DNA from: Cochliopodium minus
Lineage: Eukaryota > Discosea > Himatismenida > Cochliopodiidae
Direction: 5' to 3'
NCBI GenBank assembly: GCA_024220525.1
Contig: JAMYWO010000079.1
Location: forward strand, 34,781-90,340
DNA length: 55,560 nucleotides
The notes below the pieces were generated by a model that was not told the DNA's origin, made no database searches, and worked only from the letters and a program-made list of their open reading frames with translations. The first letter of the stretch is position 1. Every line of letters starts with the position of its first letter. Both the position numbers and the translations under genes were made by a program. Shown piece after piece: positions 23,555-34,789 of this stretch.

Positions 23555-23934
23555 AGTGAGGACATTTGCTGGTTTTTTTCAGATTTTTTACATTATAACT
23601 CATTTTTTTTTTTTGTTTTTTTTTTTTAAAATTTAAATTTTTTAATTTATTCCTATTTCCAATATTTCCCCTTAGGGTCCATCCTTCCCTCAATACTTTA
23701 ATAAATTTTCTATTCTCTTAATTCATCTTTTTTTCAATTTTTCACTTCAAATGAAATATCAAAAAGAAAAATGATATGATTTTTGTTGACCTTTTTAATT
23801 TTATTTTTTTGAGTTCAAGAAATAGTTTGTTAAAAAAACCTCTTTAATTTGATTCATTTCAGAATTAAAAAAACGAAATAAAATATGTAAATTTATTTAT
23901 GCCGCCAAAATAAAATAATATTTTTAAAAAAAAA
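23555..23934. other. AT-rich intergenic gap
   Basis: About 380 bp between divergently transcribed genes. It is poly-T and poly-A rich with nothing recognisable as RNA or a repeat unit. It presumably holds both promoters. Confidence 0.4.
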
Positions 23935-24491
23935 ATGCAAGTATTTCAAGATGAAAATGTTCCTAATAGAATATACAAGAGAAATAATCCACTCCAAAAT
24001 AACCTCAAAAGTATTTTGAAAGATAATAAAATTGCTCTATCCACCCCTAATAAAAAAAAAACGAATAATAAACAAACAACTGTCAATAATAAAAACGAAA
24101 ATGAAGAACAATTGAACAAATTGGAAGAAGAGAAAAAAAAGCTTAATTTAAAATATGAAGCTCTTAAACAAGATTTTGAAAAAGAAAGAAAATTAAATGA
24201 ATCAAACAAAGGTATTAATAATCAATTAATCAAAGCTAGTTTCATTCAATCTTAAATTTCTTACTGAATAAATAATTTTTTATTTTATTCTCTTTAGAAT
24301 CCATCCAAATACTCAAAGATCATTGCCTTTATCTTTATTCTTACATGGAAGAGAACTGTAAGGATGCTCTCGATGATTTGCTAGATATCCAAAGACAAAA
24401 GGAGGTATTGGAATCTCATGAGATACAAAGAAAGATCACATTCGATAAGGAATTTGATTTCCAACAAGCTGTCCATAATGATGATTTTTGA
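23935..24491 (+). CDS. Small coiled-coil protein, unrecognised
   Basis: Two exons: 23935 to about 24209, and about 24299-24491, joined at a GT-AG intron, ending in TGA 24489-24491. The N-terminal part is basic and Asn/Lys-rich. A coiled coil follows (about residues 60-92, heptads around EEQLNKLEEEKKKLNLKYEAL). The second exon is helical (LKDHCLYLYSYMEENCKDAL). No family is recognised. It precedes GUF1 on the same strand by about 200 bp. Confidence 0.6.
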
Positions 24492-24694
24492 AAAATCATA
24501 ATGTTCAATTTTGTGACGATTAATTTGTTTTGATCGTTATTATTTTGGAAATGATTAAAAAATTTAAGAAATATTCCATTTTTCCAATTTATTCATTCAA
24601 TCCATATCTGTTATATTGATTTAGGATTTATTCTGTAAATCCAATCTCAACAATTGCATTGGATCATATCAAAGAGATATAAATTTAAAAAAAA

Positions 24695-27631
24695 ATGAAG
24701 GTTTTTCAAAAGCACCAACAAATGAACAAATTTTTTTACCAAAAAACCCTCTTCAAAAATAAAATCAAAACTTTCTATCAATCAAGATCCTATTCCCTGT
24801 TGGACAAAATTGATTTTGAGACTATAAAACACGAGAACATAAGGAATTTCTGTATAACAAGTCATATAGATCATGGTATGAGATAAAATCAAATTATACC
24901 TATTATAACACTATGATGAAATCATAATAAAACAGGAAAGGTATGCATATTAAAAAAAAAAAAAAATTTCAGTGAAATTAAATTATCCTATTTTTCTTTT
25001 TTTCTTTATATCATCAGACCACCTTATCATCCAAATTGTTGAAAATGACAGGAACATTAAAAGTTAATGCAGAAAAAGATGATTCATTATATCTGGATAA
25101 ATTACAAGTAGAAAAAGAAAGAGGTGATTAAATTGATTCTCTGAAAAAAAAACTGTTAAAAAAATTTTTTTTTGAAAAAAAGGTATTACTGTTAAAGCTA
25201 ATGCTGCTTCTATGGTTTATGAATATAACAATCAAGTTTACTTGTTGAATTTGATCGTAAAAAATTTTCTTAAAAAAATTTATCAATAAAAAAAAGGCTA
25301 ATTAATTTTTTGAAATAATAAAGGATACACCAGGTCATGTAGATTTTTCGTATGAAGTTTCAAAATCATTGGCCGCATGCCAAGGGGTATCTAATAATTA
25401 ATTAAATTAATTTTTTAAAAAAAAAAAACATTTCTTTCTTGTTGATAATAGGCTTTGTTGTTGGTCGATGGAAGTCAAGGAGTTGAGGCTCAAACAGTTG
25501 CCAATTTTTATTTGGCTTTCGAGCATGATTTGACCATTATCCCTGTGTGAGAATCTTTTTTTAAAAACCTTAATAATTTAATTTCTGTTTTTTTTTGTTT
25601 TTATTTACTTTTTATTTTTAAATTTTATTAATTTTGGTTTCACATTTTTAATAATTTATTTGTTTAAAAAATTTTGATATTTGAATTTTTTAATTTAAAT
25701 TTATTCATTATTTTAATTTATTATTTTAAAGAATTTTTTTTAGTTAATTTTGATTTTGTTTAATATCATTTTATATTAGAATTAATAAAATAGATTTGCC
25801 TCATGCACAAATTGAATCAACTCAATTACAATTGATACAATCTTTCGGATTTTTGCCCGAAGATTCTCTTCTCGTTTCCGTAAATAAAACAAAACAAAAA
25901 AATCTGAAAAAAAAAATCTGAAACTAAAAAAAAAGTAAAAAATTTTTCAACACAAATGTAGGCAAGAACAGGGAAGGGGATGGATCAATTATTACCAAAA
26001 GTGATCGAAAAAATTCCTCCGTAAATTTTTTTTTGTTTTTTTTTGTTCCTTCTTAAATTTCTTCAATTTTAATTTAATTTTTATTTATTCAAATTTTTTT
26101 CAATTTTAAAATTAAATTAGATTCATTTTTTTCAATTTTTTTATTATTTAAAATTAAATTTAATTTTAATTTTTTAATTTTTTTAATTTTAAATAAAAAT
26201 TTTAATATCAATTTAATTTTATTAATTCAATTTTTGTTTAATTTTTTATTATTTATTGTTTTAAAAAAAATTTTCCTTTCAAAGCCCAAGCGGGAAGAAA
26301 GAAGCACCATTCAAGGCGTTGATAGTGGATAATTGGTACACCCCTTATTTTGGAGTGATCTGTTTGATATATGTTCATGATGGGACAATAAGAAAAGGAC
26401 AGAAAATAAAAATGGCAACTACCAACATGACTTATGGTAAAAAAATAATGAAAAACTAAAATTAAAAATAATAAAAATAATGAAAAACTAAAATTAAAAA
26501 TAATAAAAATAATAAAAATAATAAAATAAAATAAAATAAATTCATAAAAAATAAAGAATAAAATTAAACCTATTCAAAAATAAACAAATAAAAATAAAAC
26601 AATAAAACAAAATAAACTAAAAAAAAGATAAAAATGAATTAAAAAATAAATTCATAAAAAAAAATAACAAAAATAACAAAACAAAAAAAACTAAAAAAAA
26701 ATAAAAATGAATAATAAATATAAAACAAATTAAACCTATCAAAAATGAAAAATAAAAATTAAAGAATAAAGAATAAAGAATAAAGAATAAAAATTTATTT
26801 AAAAAAAAAATAAAAAAAGAAAAAAAATATGATAATAAAATAAAACTTATTTACAAATTATAAAAAAAATTAAAAAAAACTTAAAAAAAAAAGATGTTTC
26901 GGAAGTGGGAATATTTTTTCCAGAGCAGACACCCACTTCTGTTCTCACTTCGGGACAGGTGGGGTATGTCATAGCGAATATGAAGCATGTCAATGAGGCT
27001 CGTGTGGGAGATACCTTCTTCAATGATGGTGAAACTGTTGTTCCTTTCCCTGGTTTCAAAGAACATAAGCCCACTGGTAAATAAAAATAAAAATAAAATT
27101 GAAATTAAAAAAATGATAAAATAATGAAATAAAAAATTTTAATAAAATAGAAATTAAACAAAAATAAAAACAAAATTTAAAAAAATAATTTAAAATGAAA
27201 CCAAAAACAATAACAAAATACAATAAATAATTAATAATAAATAATAAAATAATAAAATAATAAAATAATAATAAAATAATAATAAAATAATAATAAAATA
27301 AATTAAAATTATGAAATCAAAAGTTTTAAAAAATAAAAATTAATAAAAAAATAAAAAAAAATCTTTGAAAATGATATTTAAAATATTTTTGAACAAAAAA
27401 GTGTTTGCGGGAATATTTTTGGTGGAAAATAATCAAGAAGAAGTAACAAAATTTGAAGATGCGATAATGAAACTCACTTTGAATGACCCTAGTGTCACTT
27501 TTAAAAAAGAAAGCAGTAGTGCCTTGGGAACTGGTTATCGTTGTGGATTTTTGGGGATGTTGCATTTGGACGTTTTCACTCAAAGACTCGAACAAGAGTA
27601 TGGTGCAAATGTAAAAATAAAAAAATAAAAT

Positions 27632-27668
<37 letters not shown>

Positions 27669-27698
27669 AAAAATTTGTTATTGATTTCAAAAAACATT

Positions 27699-27732
<34 letters not shown>

Positions 27733-27736
27733 AAAT

Positions 27737-27773
<37 letters not shown>

Positions 27774-28931
27774 ATATCAACTAAAAAAATTATTAAAAAA
27801 AATGTTAAGATAAAAATAAAAAAATATCTACCGAAAAAAATTATTAAAAAATTAAAACATCTCAAAAATTTTTTTAAAAGGTTATTGCAACAGCACCAAC
27901 AGGTAATATTTTATTTAAAATACTATTTTATTTTAATGTGGATACCCTCTTTTTTTTTTTTGATTAGTTACATACAGAGTGAAAACTACAGACGGAAAAG
28001 AGAGTTTAGTGGATAACCCCGCTCATTTCCCTCCTGCAGCTGATATACAAACTGTTTTCGAGCCTTTTGTGAAGGCCTCTATCATTTCTCCTGAGGAATA
28101 CATTGGTCCCATTTCCAAATTATGTTTAGCAAGGTTCAAAAAAAAATAAAAAATAAAATTAATTACAAACATTTTTCAAATTTTTTTTCATTAGGAGATC
28201 AAACCAGACAGGCAAATTTTAAAAATTTGGACTCATTTTTATAAACATTTTTTAATTTTTTTAATATTTAAATTTTTGGATTCATTTTTACTAATATTTT
28301 TAAATTTTATTAATATTTTTGAATTTTAATCATTTAAATATTCTAATTTTTTAAAAAGAAATGGAACGTCTTTCGGATGACAGAATCAAAGTGGTTTATG
28401 AGATGCCTCTATCCGAGGTGATCACAAACTTTTTCGATAAACTCAAACAAATTTCAAAGGGATACGCTACATTTGACTACGTGGAAATAGGTTTCAGACA
28501 AGGAAACATTGTAAGGCTTGATATTTTGTTGAATGGCGATCTTTGTGATCCCCTTTCTACTTTGGTTCACAGAGAATCTGCTTATAACGCAGGTAGAAGA
28601 ATTGTTTCGAGGTTGAAAGAGCTAATTGAAAGACAGTTGTTCGAAATTTCCATACAGGCTTCTGTCGGTTCAAAGATCGTTTCTGCCGAAAAACTCAAAG
28701 CTTTTAGAAAGAATGTTACTGCCAAATGTTATGGTGGTGATGTGGTAATTTAATGTTTTAAAAAAAAAAAAACATTTTTCAAAAAACTTAATTCTTTTTT
28801 TAAATCAGACAAGAAAAAAAAAGTTGCTTGAAAAACAAAAAGAAGGTAAAAAGAGAATGAAAATGATAGGAAGAGTACCAATAAGTCAAGAAACATTCTT
28901 GTCAGTGTTAGACAGAGGAGATGATGATTAA
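24695..28931 (+). CDS. GUF1: Mitochondrial elongation factor 4 / LepA-type GTPase
   Basis: Back-translocating translation GTPase of mitochondria. The first about 35 residues are basic and aromatic ([11 protein letters not shown]), fitting a mitochondrial targeting peptide. The G domain follows: G1 HIDHGKTT, G2 ERGITVKA, G3 [13 protein letters not shown]4 NKID. Then come the LepA-specific parts: GGVICLIYV-type domain 2, [18 protein letters not shown], and the C-terminal domain with [19 protein letters not shown] and [23 protein letters not shown] ends in TAA TAA at 28931. I place 16 exons: 24695-24875, 24936-24940 (5 nt), 25018-25123, 25183-25256, 25324-25386, 25452-25546, 25780-25879, 25962-26020, 26285-26436, 26894-27076, 27402-27610, 27881-27902 (22 nt), 27968-28133, 28195-28211 (17 nt), 28359-28744 and 28809-28931. 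The intron after exon 14 is GC-AG. Confidence 0.93.
24936..24940 (+). other. GUF1: 5-nt microexon of GUF1
   Basis: GAAAG is flanked by ...aacag and gtatgc. Joined with the preceding G of exon 1 and the following ACC ACC, it supplies Gly-Lys of the P-loop HGKTT. Without it the frame and the invariant Lys are lost. Confidence 0.85.
28212..28358 (+). other. GUF1: GC-AG intron in GUF1
   Basis: The donor reads ACAG|gcaaat and the acceptor aaaaag. Splicing here joins RRSNQT to EMERLSDDR and restores the LepA sequence. No GT donor is available at this position. Confidence 0.8.
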
Positions 28932-29027
28932 TAAATAAAAAATAAAATTATTTTATTTAAATAAAAAGGAAATAATTTAAAAAAAAAGACTTTTTGTTTG
29001 GGAAACTTTGTTTTTATTTAGGAAAAT

Positions 29028-30252
29028 TTAATTCTTTGTGGAGCTGATAATTCTACCCTTGATGTTTCTTTTAACTTTGACGAGAGGCTCAGTCTTAGCA
29101 CGGTTAAGAATTTTGAGCAAAGAGGTAACACGAGCTCTCATACGGGTATGCATGTAAGCTTTGCAGCACTTGATGTGATAGTGCAAGTAGTTACGGAAGG
29201 TTTGGATGTTGGACAAGGTTTTGTTCTTTGCGTTACCGGTGGTGTGAGCAGGGAAGAGAACAAAGGAGACATATCCGTGATCATCTGATTCAGTTGCTCC
29301 AGTAGCTCCTTGGATATCAGTTGGAGGGTTTCTGTAAGAATATGAAACAGATGGTGCACCTAAAATTGAATAAAAATTTAATAAGATGGGATGATATTAA
29401 GGAATATAAAGAAGGATAGATTTATGTAAAGCATAATTTTGATTAAATAATTTTTTTTTTTTATTTACCTCCAGTTGAACGGGTGAATTCTTGCAAGAAT
29501 ACTTTTGCAAGGGTTTGATCATCTCTATCTCTAAACATAATCTTGAATACAACGATGGTTCTGTTTTGGACATTCTTCAAGTAGACATACTCTTGAGGTC
29601 TGTATTCCAATGCGAGAACTGGGAAATCTTTGTTTTGTGCTGCTGCTTCAAAGAATTTGTTGAATGGTGCTGCAAAGAGATTTCTCTTCAACATGGAGAG
29701 ATGGAGTGGAAGGGATTCTTTCTTCTCTTCTGGAACTTTGCTCACGTTTATTTTCAAGGTAACATCAAATCCAGATTCTGCTTGTGGTTGTAAGAATGTA
29801 CCATAATTGTTCTTGAGAGCAATTTCTCTACCATGACCTTTAGAGATAAATTATGAATGGTTGAATATAAAATTTCAAAATCAGTATTAAAATTAATGTT
29901 TCAATCATATATCTCGATAGATTATAGAATAATATAAATATTTTTACCATTCAAACTTGGATATAATGCCCAGCTTAATGATACAAATGCGATAGTATCT
30001 TCTCCTTCCTTATCAGTGTAGATGTGGAATTTAGCTCCATCGAAATCAGAAACCAAAACATCAATTATAGTCTTTGGATCTGTTAAAAATTGAATATAAA
30101 ATCAAAAATATAAAAAATTTATATTTATCATATGAAAATATAAAAAATTTATATTTAGCAAATGAGCAATATTTTTGAAATTTTTTTTTACTTCTAATAA
30201 GACGTTCAAGAGTATCATTCAAAATACGATTGTTATATTCAAGGAGAATCAT
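29028..30252 (-). CDS. ARPC2: Arp2/3 complex subunit 2 (p34-Arc)
   Basis: Core subunit of the actin-branching Arp2/3 complex. Four exons: 30252 to about 30193, about 30081-29949, about 29839-29470 and 29359-29028. The first residues MILLEYNNRIL match the conserved ARPC2 start. Exon 2 has VLVSDFDGAKFHIYTDKEG. Exon 3 has AAPFNKFFEAA and a VVFKIMFRDRDDQ segment. Exon 4 has NIQTFRNYLHYHIKCCKAYM followed by HTRMRAR, then a basic tail ending in TAA exactly where the family ends. All junctions are in frame. It is divergently arranged with YIPF6, 219 bp apart. Confidence 0.95.
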
Positions 30253-30471
30253 TATTTAATTTTTCAAAAGATATAAATTTTTTTTTTATATTTTTATTTA
30301 TTTCTCTTTGAAAAAAATATCTCTGATAAAATCAAATAAAATGATATTTCTGTTTTGAAGAATGTATCAATATCGTTGAATTTTTATTTTATATTCAAAT
30401 AAAGATCATTTTTTCAAATAAATCCTTTTTTAACAACTTTAAAAAAAATTTAAAAAAAAAAAAAGGTAAAA

Positions 30472-31541
30472 ATGCAATTAGATTCACAAGAAGGTAGAGA
30501 AATACCAACATTGGATGAACCAATTCATAAAACAATTTTAAGAGATTTAAAAAATATTGGAATCAAAATTAGACATGTAGTAATACCAAATGGGCATGGA
30601 AATAAAGCACTGAGAGATTGTAAAAAAAACAAAAATAATCCAATATCATAAATAAAAGGCTAAATAACAAAAAAAATATTAAAAAATTTTTAAACAAAGG
30701 GGATCTATGGGGTCCATTATTGCTTTGCTTATGTTTATCTATGTAAGAAAAATCCATTCAAAGAGATATTATTTTTTTAACTATCCATGAATAAATCTAG
30801 TATTATTTCATTGTATATCAAAAATCCTAAAGCTGATGCTCAAGCTAATCAAAGATCATTGGCATTTGCAATCGTATTTGTTATTGTATGGGCAGGATCC
30901 TTCATCATCACATTAAATGCAAGATTATTAGGAGGGAAAATGTAAGTCATAACTTTAATAAACTCTAATTCATCTTCATTGAGAAATATACTAAACTTTA
31001 AATTTGACAAAGATAAAAGATATCCAAATTTACATCTAATAATATTCATATTGGACAAGATTATTAAGGATATCTTCAATGATAATATTAGTTATATTTC
31101 ATCTTTCCCCCTTTAATTAATTTAAAATTCTGAATCAATATATAGGAAAGTATATTTATAAAGATGAAAATGCGAATAAGATAAATATAAGCGGATAAAT
31201 TTAACATTTATTTTTCAATTAATTTGTTTGATAAAAATTTTTCTAATCTATTCTCTTTTCTTTGCAGATCATTTTTCCAAAGTGTATGTGTTATAGGTTA
31301 TTGCCTTTTCCCACTTGTATTCGGAGCATTGTTGATTGCCTTTCTTAGCATCTGGGTTCGTTTAATATTGGTGAGAGGTATCATTGTGCTAGTCACTTTA
31401 TTTTGGTCCATTTTTGCATCTTTGGGTTTTATTGGCTCCTTGGTCCCTGAAAACAGGAAGTTTTTGGGAACTTATCCAATCATCCTTTTTTATATTGTTT
31501 TGGCTTGGTTGATTTTGGTTACTGTCAACAAAAGAGGATAG
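30472..31541 (+). CDS. YIPF6: Yip1-family Golgi membrane protein, YIPF6-like
   Basis: A multi-spanning membrane protein of ER-Golgi trafficking that works with Rab GTPases and other YIPF proteins. Four exons: 30472 to about 30620, 30699-30742, about 30800-30942 and 31268-31541, all in phase. The N-terminal cytosolic part has DEPIHKTILRDLKNIG, followed by LRDWDLWGPLLL, the YIPF6 signature. Five hydrophobic segments follow, including SFFQSVCVIGYCLFPLVFG and the final FYIVLAWLILV. The stop TAG lies at the family's usual end. Its length, about 190 residues, is normal. Confidence 0.92.
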
Positions 31542-31652
31542 GAAAGTTAATTAAAATTTTTTTTGTTTAAATTAAAAAGAAATTTTTAGTTTTTTTTTTT
31601 TGAAAACTTTTTTATTTTTTACACTTTAATAATTTTTAAATAACTTTATCCC

Positions 31653-32845
31653 TTATTTATCTTGCTTGACTCTCTTTTTCACTGGAACCTTTTTTGGAGC
31701 AGAAGTATTCTTTTTTGGGTTCTTTCTTGGTCTCTTATTCCTCAATGTCTGAGCATACAATGAAGGATCGAAAGTAGCTTTAGACTCGACATATGTTAAC
31801 CTATCTCTCTTTTCTTCAAAATCAGAGTCTATTCTTTTTAAATCTCTTAGTAGGTTGTCATCTTTAATTTCGTTGATACCCAATGGTTCTCTTGTCACAA
31901 GACCTCCTTCGAAAATTCCAACATTAAAAAACCCCATGTTATCTTTTTCTATTAACTCTCTTTTAGACAACATATATTCTTCATGTAGACGATTTAGTTC
32001 ACTATGATCAATTGTAGAAGACTATTTTTTATTTGATTAATTTAAAATTTAAAAATATTTTGATTTTCAATTTTTTTTTTTACGATTGAGTCATTATAAT
32101 CAATGTACTCTGAAGGATGACTTTCATTTAAACCACTTTAAAAAAATTTATGTTTATACATTAATTTTTAAAAAAATATTTTACATAATATTGTGGATAT
32201 TTGGGTTTTTGATTCCGGGGTATGGATTTATATTTGCAACTAATTTAAAGCAATTTTCATTTTTTAGTTTGGATAAAATCAGCCAAACATCTTTAAGGTG
32301 GATATTGTTTTTAATCTTCGCTTCAAAAAACTCTGTTATTTCTTTCCAAATGCCTTAAAATGTTTTTGTTAGTAACATTTTTTTAATTTATTTATTTTTT
32401 ACAAATTGTGACATTTATCTTTTCTTTTTTATCCTTTAGTGTGATTTGGGTATTATAAAGTGTATAGATCATATAAATTAATCCTATTCTCTTTCTATCG
32501 TCGCGTATTCTGCAAAACAATACTATTAATTGTTTGAATAATTGACAATTATTACAAAAATATTTATTTATTTTTACCAAGAGGTATAGATGTGAGGGCA
32601 TTGAACATTTCATGTTGATTAAACTCCAATTCATTAGATTTATGTATCAATTGAAAGTTTTTGTTCTTCCATATCTCTTTAAAGCAAGAGAAGGAGATAT
32701 CATTTTGTCTCACAAATTTTTCTATTAGTGATAACATATCTATTGCGGCAGGTGATAATGAGTTTATTTTTGGAGGTGGAGGTAAATTGGAAACTGTATT
32801 TATGTTTGTTTTTGGTTCATTTTCTTCAATCATTTCTAGTTGCAT
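31653..32845 (-). CDS. SNAPC1: SNAPc subunit 1 (SNAP43-like)
   Basis: A subunit of the snRNA-activating protein complex, which binds snRNA-gene promoters. About five exons: 32845 to about 32579, about 32510-32400, about 32351-32200, about 32135-32084 and about 32022-31653. The conserved SNAP43 domain spans exons 1-3: FVRQNDISFSCFKEIWKN, then IYMIYTLYNTQI, the most diagnostic stretch, then VWLILSKLKNENCFKLVA. The tail is acidic and then very basic (KKVPVKKRVKQDK). I chose the ATG at 32845 (MQLEMIEENEP). The assignment rests on the YLLYxLYNTQ-like motif and its spacing. The divergent zinc-finger gene starts 284 bp away. Confidence 0.8.
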
Positions 32846-33129
32846 TTTTTTTTATTGTTGAAAGAAAATTAAATGATCAACTTTTGTCTTTGAAAGTGAG
32901 TCAAATGAGAATCATTTATTTTGAACAAGAGAGTATCAAAAAAAGATGCTTTTCTTGATGGGATAAAATTTTAAGTGAAAACATTTTTTTGTGAAAAATA
33001 TCTATTTTAATGCTAATTTCTCCAAATAAATAAATATAAATATATTTTAATATAAAAAATAAAAAACCTTAATTTATATTATTTGTAAATATACAAGTTC
33101 TATATTCAGAAGTAAAACACAACTCGAGA

Positions 33130-34360
33130 ATGTTTCAAGCATTTAATTACAATAATGAGAAGAAAAGAAAGAATGAAGAAGATTTATATAATGGAATAGG
33201 AACAAAGAAATTGTGTGAAGAGATTCTATGGAAAGATGAGAGGATTGATGATTTGTTTTTTGATAATGAATTCAAATTCTTTGTGGATAAAGAAGATATA
33301 TTCCAATTGGATTCAAAGATAGTAGAAAATGAAAGGACAATATCTGATGGGATTCTTTTATTCAATGAATACTTGGATGATTCTTCTCATTCAGATCTGG
33401 ATCTAGGAGATTCCTTCTCCTCAGAAATAATGAGTCCATTAATGGATAGCTCGGAGAAAGAAAATTCCAGCACAGATTATTGCAGCAATATAATAGCATC
33501 TTATCATCCAATTTGCCAAAAAGATTATTCATCTCCAGATAATAATAATAATATTCACAATAACAATTCCAATAATTATAATAACTTTAATAACAATCAG
33601 AATGATAGTATATTTGATTTCAACAGTTTTAATATACCAACACAATTTTCTTCAATGAGCAATAATAATTTAATGTGCAATAATAAACAGCCACTGATAG
33701 GAGAAGGAAATCAATATCCCTTATTGTCCTTCGAAACATCAACAATGCCAACCATCTGCACAGAGATCTTGCTCCAAAGTACCCCACCAAAGAATCATCA
33801 GGATGAAAATCTCCTCTCTGATTCCTTTCATCCAATCTATAAAGAAGATAACCTGGTATGTTACTACTGTGGAAGTCTCTTCAAGACAAAAGAAAAACTC
33901 AAAGATATCGTCACCCACATGGAGAATTGTTGCAAGAAACTCGGAAAACTTTTAATTCCCATCTTCCAGTACAAGAACAAGCAAGGTGAGATCAGGAACG
34001 CTTTCATCAAGGACAATTTCCAGATCGGCCTTAACTCAAAGCTTTTCAAGAAGCTCAAGAACAAGTTCAAGCATAAGCTAAAGTCTAATGTATTGGACTT
34101 AGTTGAGCCAAAGCATCCCCTCTTCAATAAAGTAAAACAAAAAATTTCATTCTTATTTTTTTTAAATCTTCAATTTATTTTTAATATTTCTTTTTTAATT
34201 TTTCTTTTTTTTTTTTTGAAAGATTCCTAAGACTTTTAAGAATCCTACTAATAACAAGGTCGCCATTTACGAGTTTGACAGATTTTCTCGTGGCATCGCC
34301 GACGAAATACTTTTTGGGACCTCCTATTCTTTCGTCAATACCCGTCTTCTCATAGAATAA
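33130..34360 (+). CDS. Asn-rich zinc-finger protein
   Basis: Two exons: 33130 to about 34131, and about 34223-34360, joined across an AT-rich intron, ending in TAA. The first about 240 residues are acidic, Ser-rich and then Asn-rich (runs of up to four Asn), typical of disordered activation-type regions. A Cys2-His-Cys-type finger follows (CYYCGSLFKTKEKLKDIVTH with CC five residues on), then a basic segment with many Lys (LFKKLKNKFKHKLK). A nuclear regulatory protein is a reasonable guess. No known family is recognised and no DNA target can be inferred. Confidence 0.6.
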
Positions 34361-34789
34361 CCTTTTTTTCAAAAAAGATTATTTCCTACTTTTATCTTCT
34401 TTTCACACAAAAATCTTCTTACTTTCTTTTTCTTTCTTTCTCTTTATTATCTTTCTTTATTTTATTTTTTTACCCAAGTAGATTTGAAACCTTTATAAAG
34501 GATCTTCAATTCACTCTTTTTGTCTCATTTTGCGACTTATGGTATAAATACTGTAACGTTTCAAAATGGGGTTGAAATATTTTCTCTTCTTATTTTTAAT
34601 ATTTGTTTAAAATTTCAAATTAAACTATTTTAAATTTTAAAAGTGTTTTCTTTTTCTCAATTGTTTTTTTTTTTGTTTTCTTGACAAGTCTTGTCAACAT
34701 TTTTTTTCTCACACAAATAGAATTATGATCGCTCATCCCTCACACACTTAAAAAATTAAAAATATTATATTTCAAAAAAAAAAAAAAAA
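34361..34789. other. Intergenic, pyrimidine-rich
   Basis: About 430 bp between two plus-strand genes. It contains long TTTCTTTC tracts (34380-34480) just after the zinc-finger gene and a poly-A run of 17 before ALG9. No RNA gene or repeat is recognised. Confidence 0.4.

Noticed and set aside
29138-29359. Alternative minus-strand frame overlapping the last ARPC2 exon
   Set aside because: The other frame contains the conserved ARPC2 sequence with an in-phase junction, so this one is a shadow.
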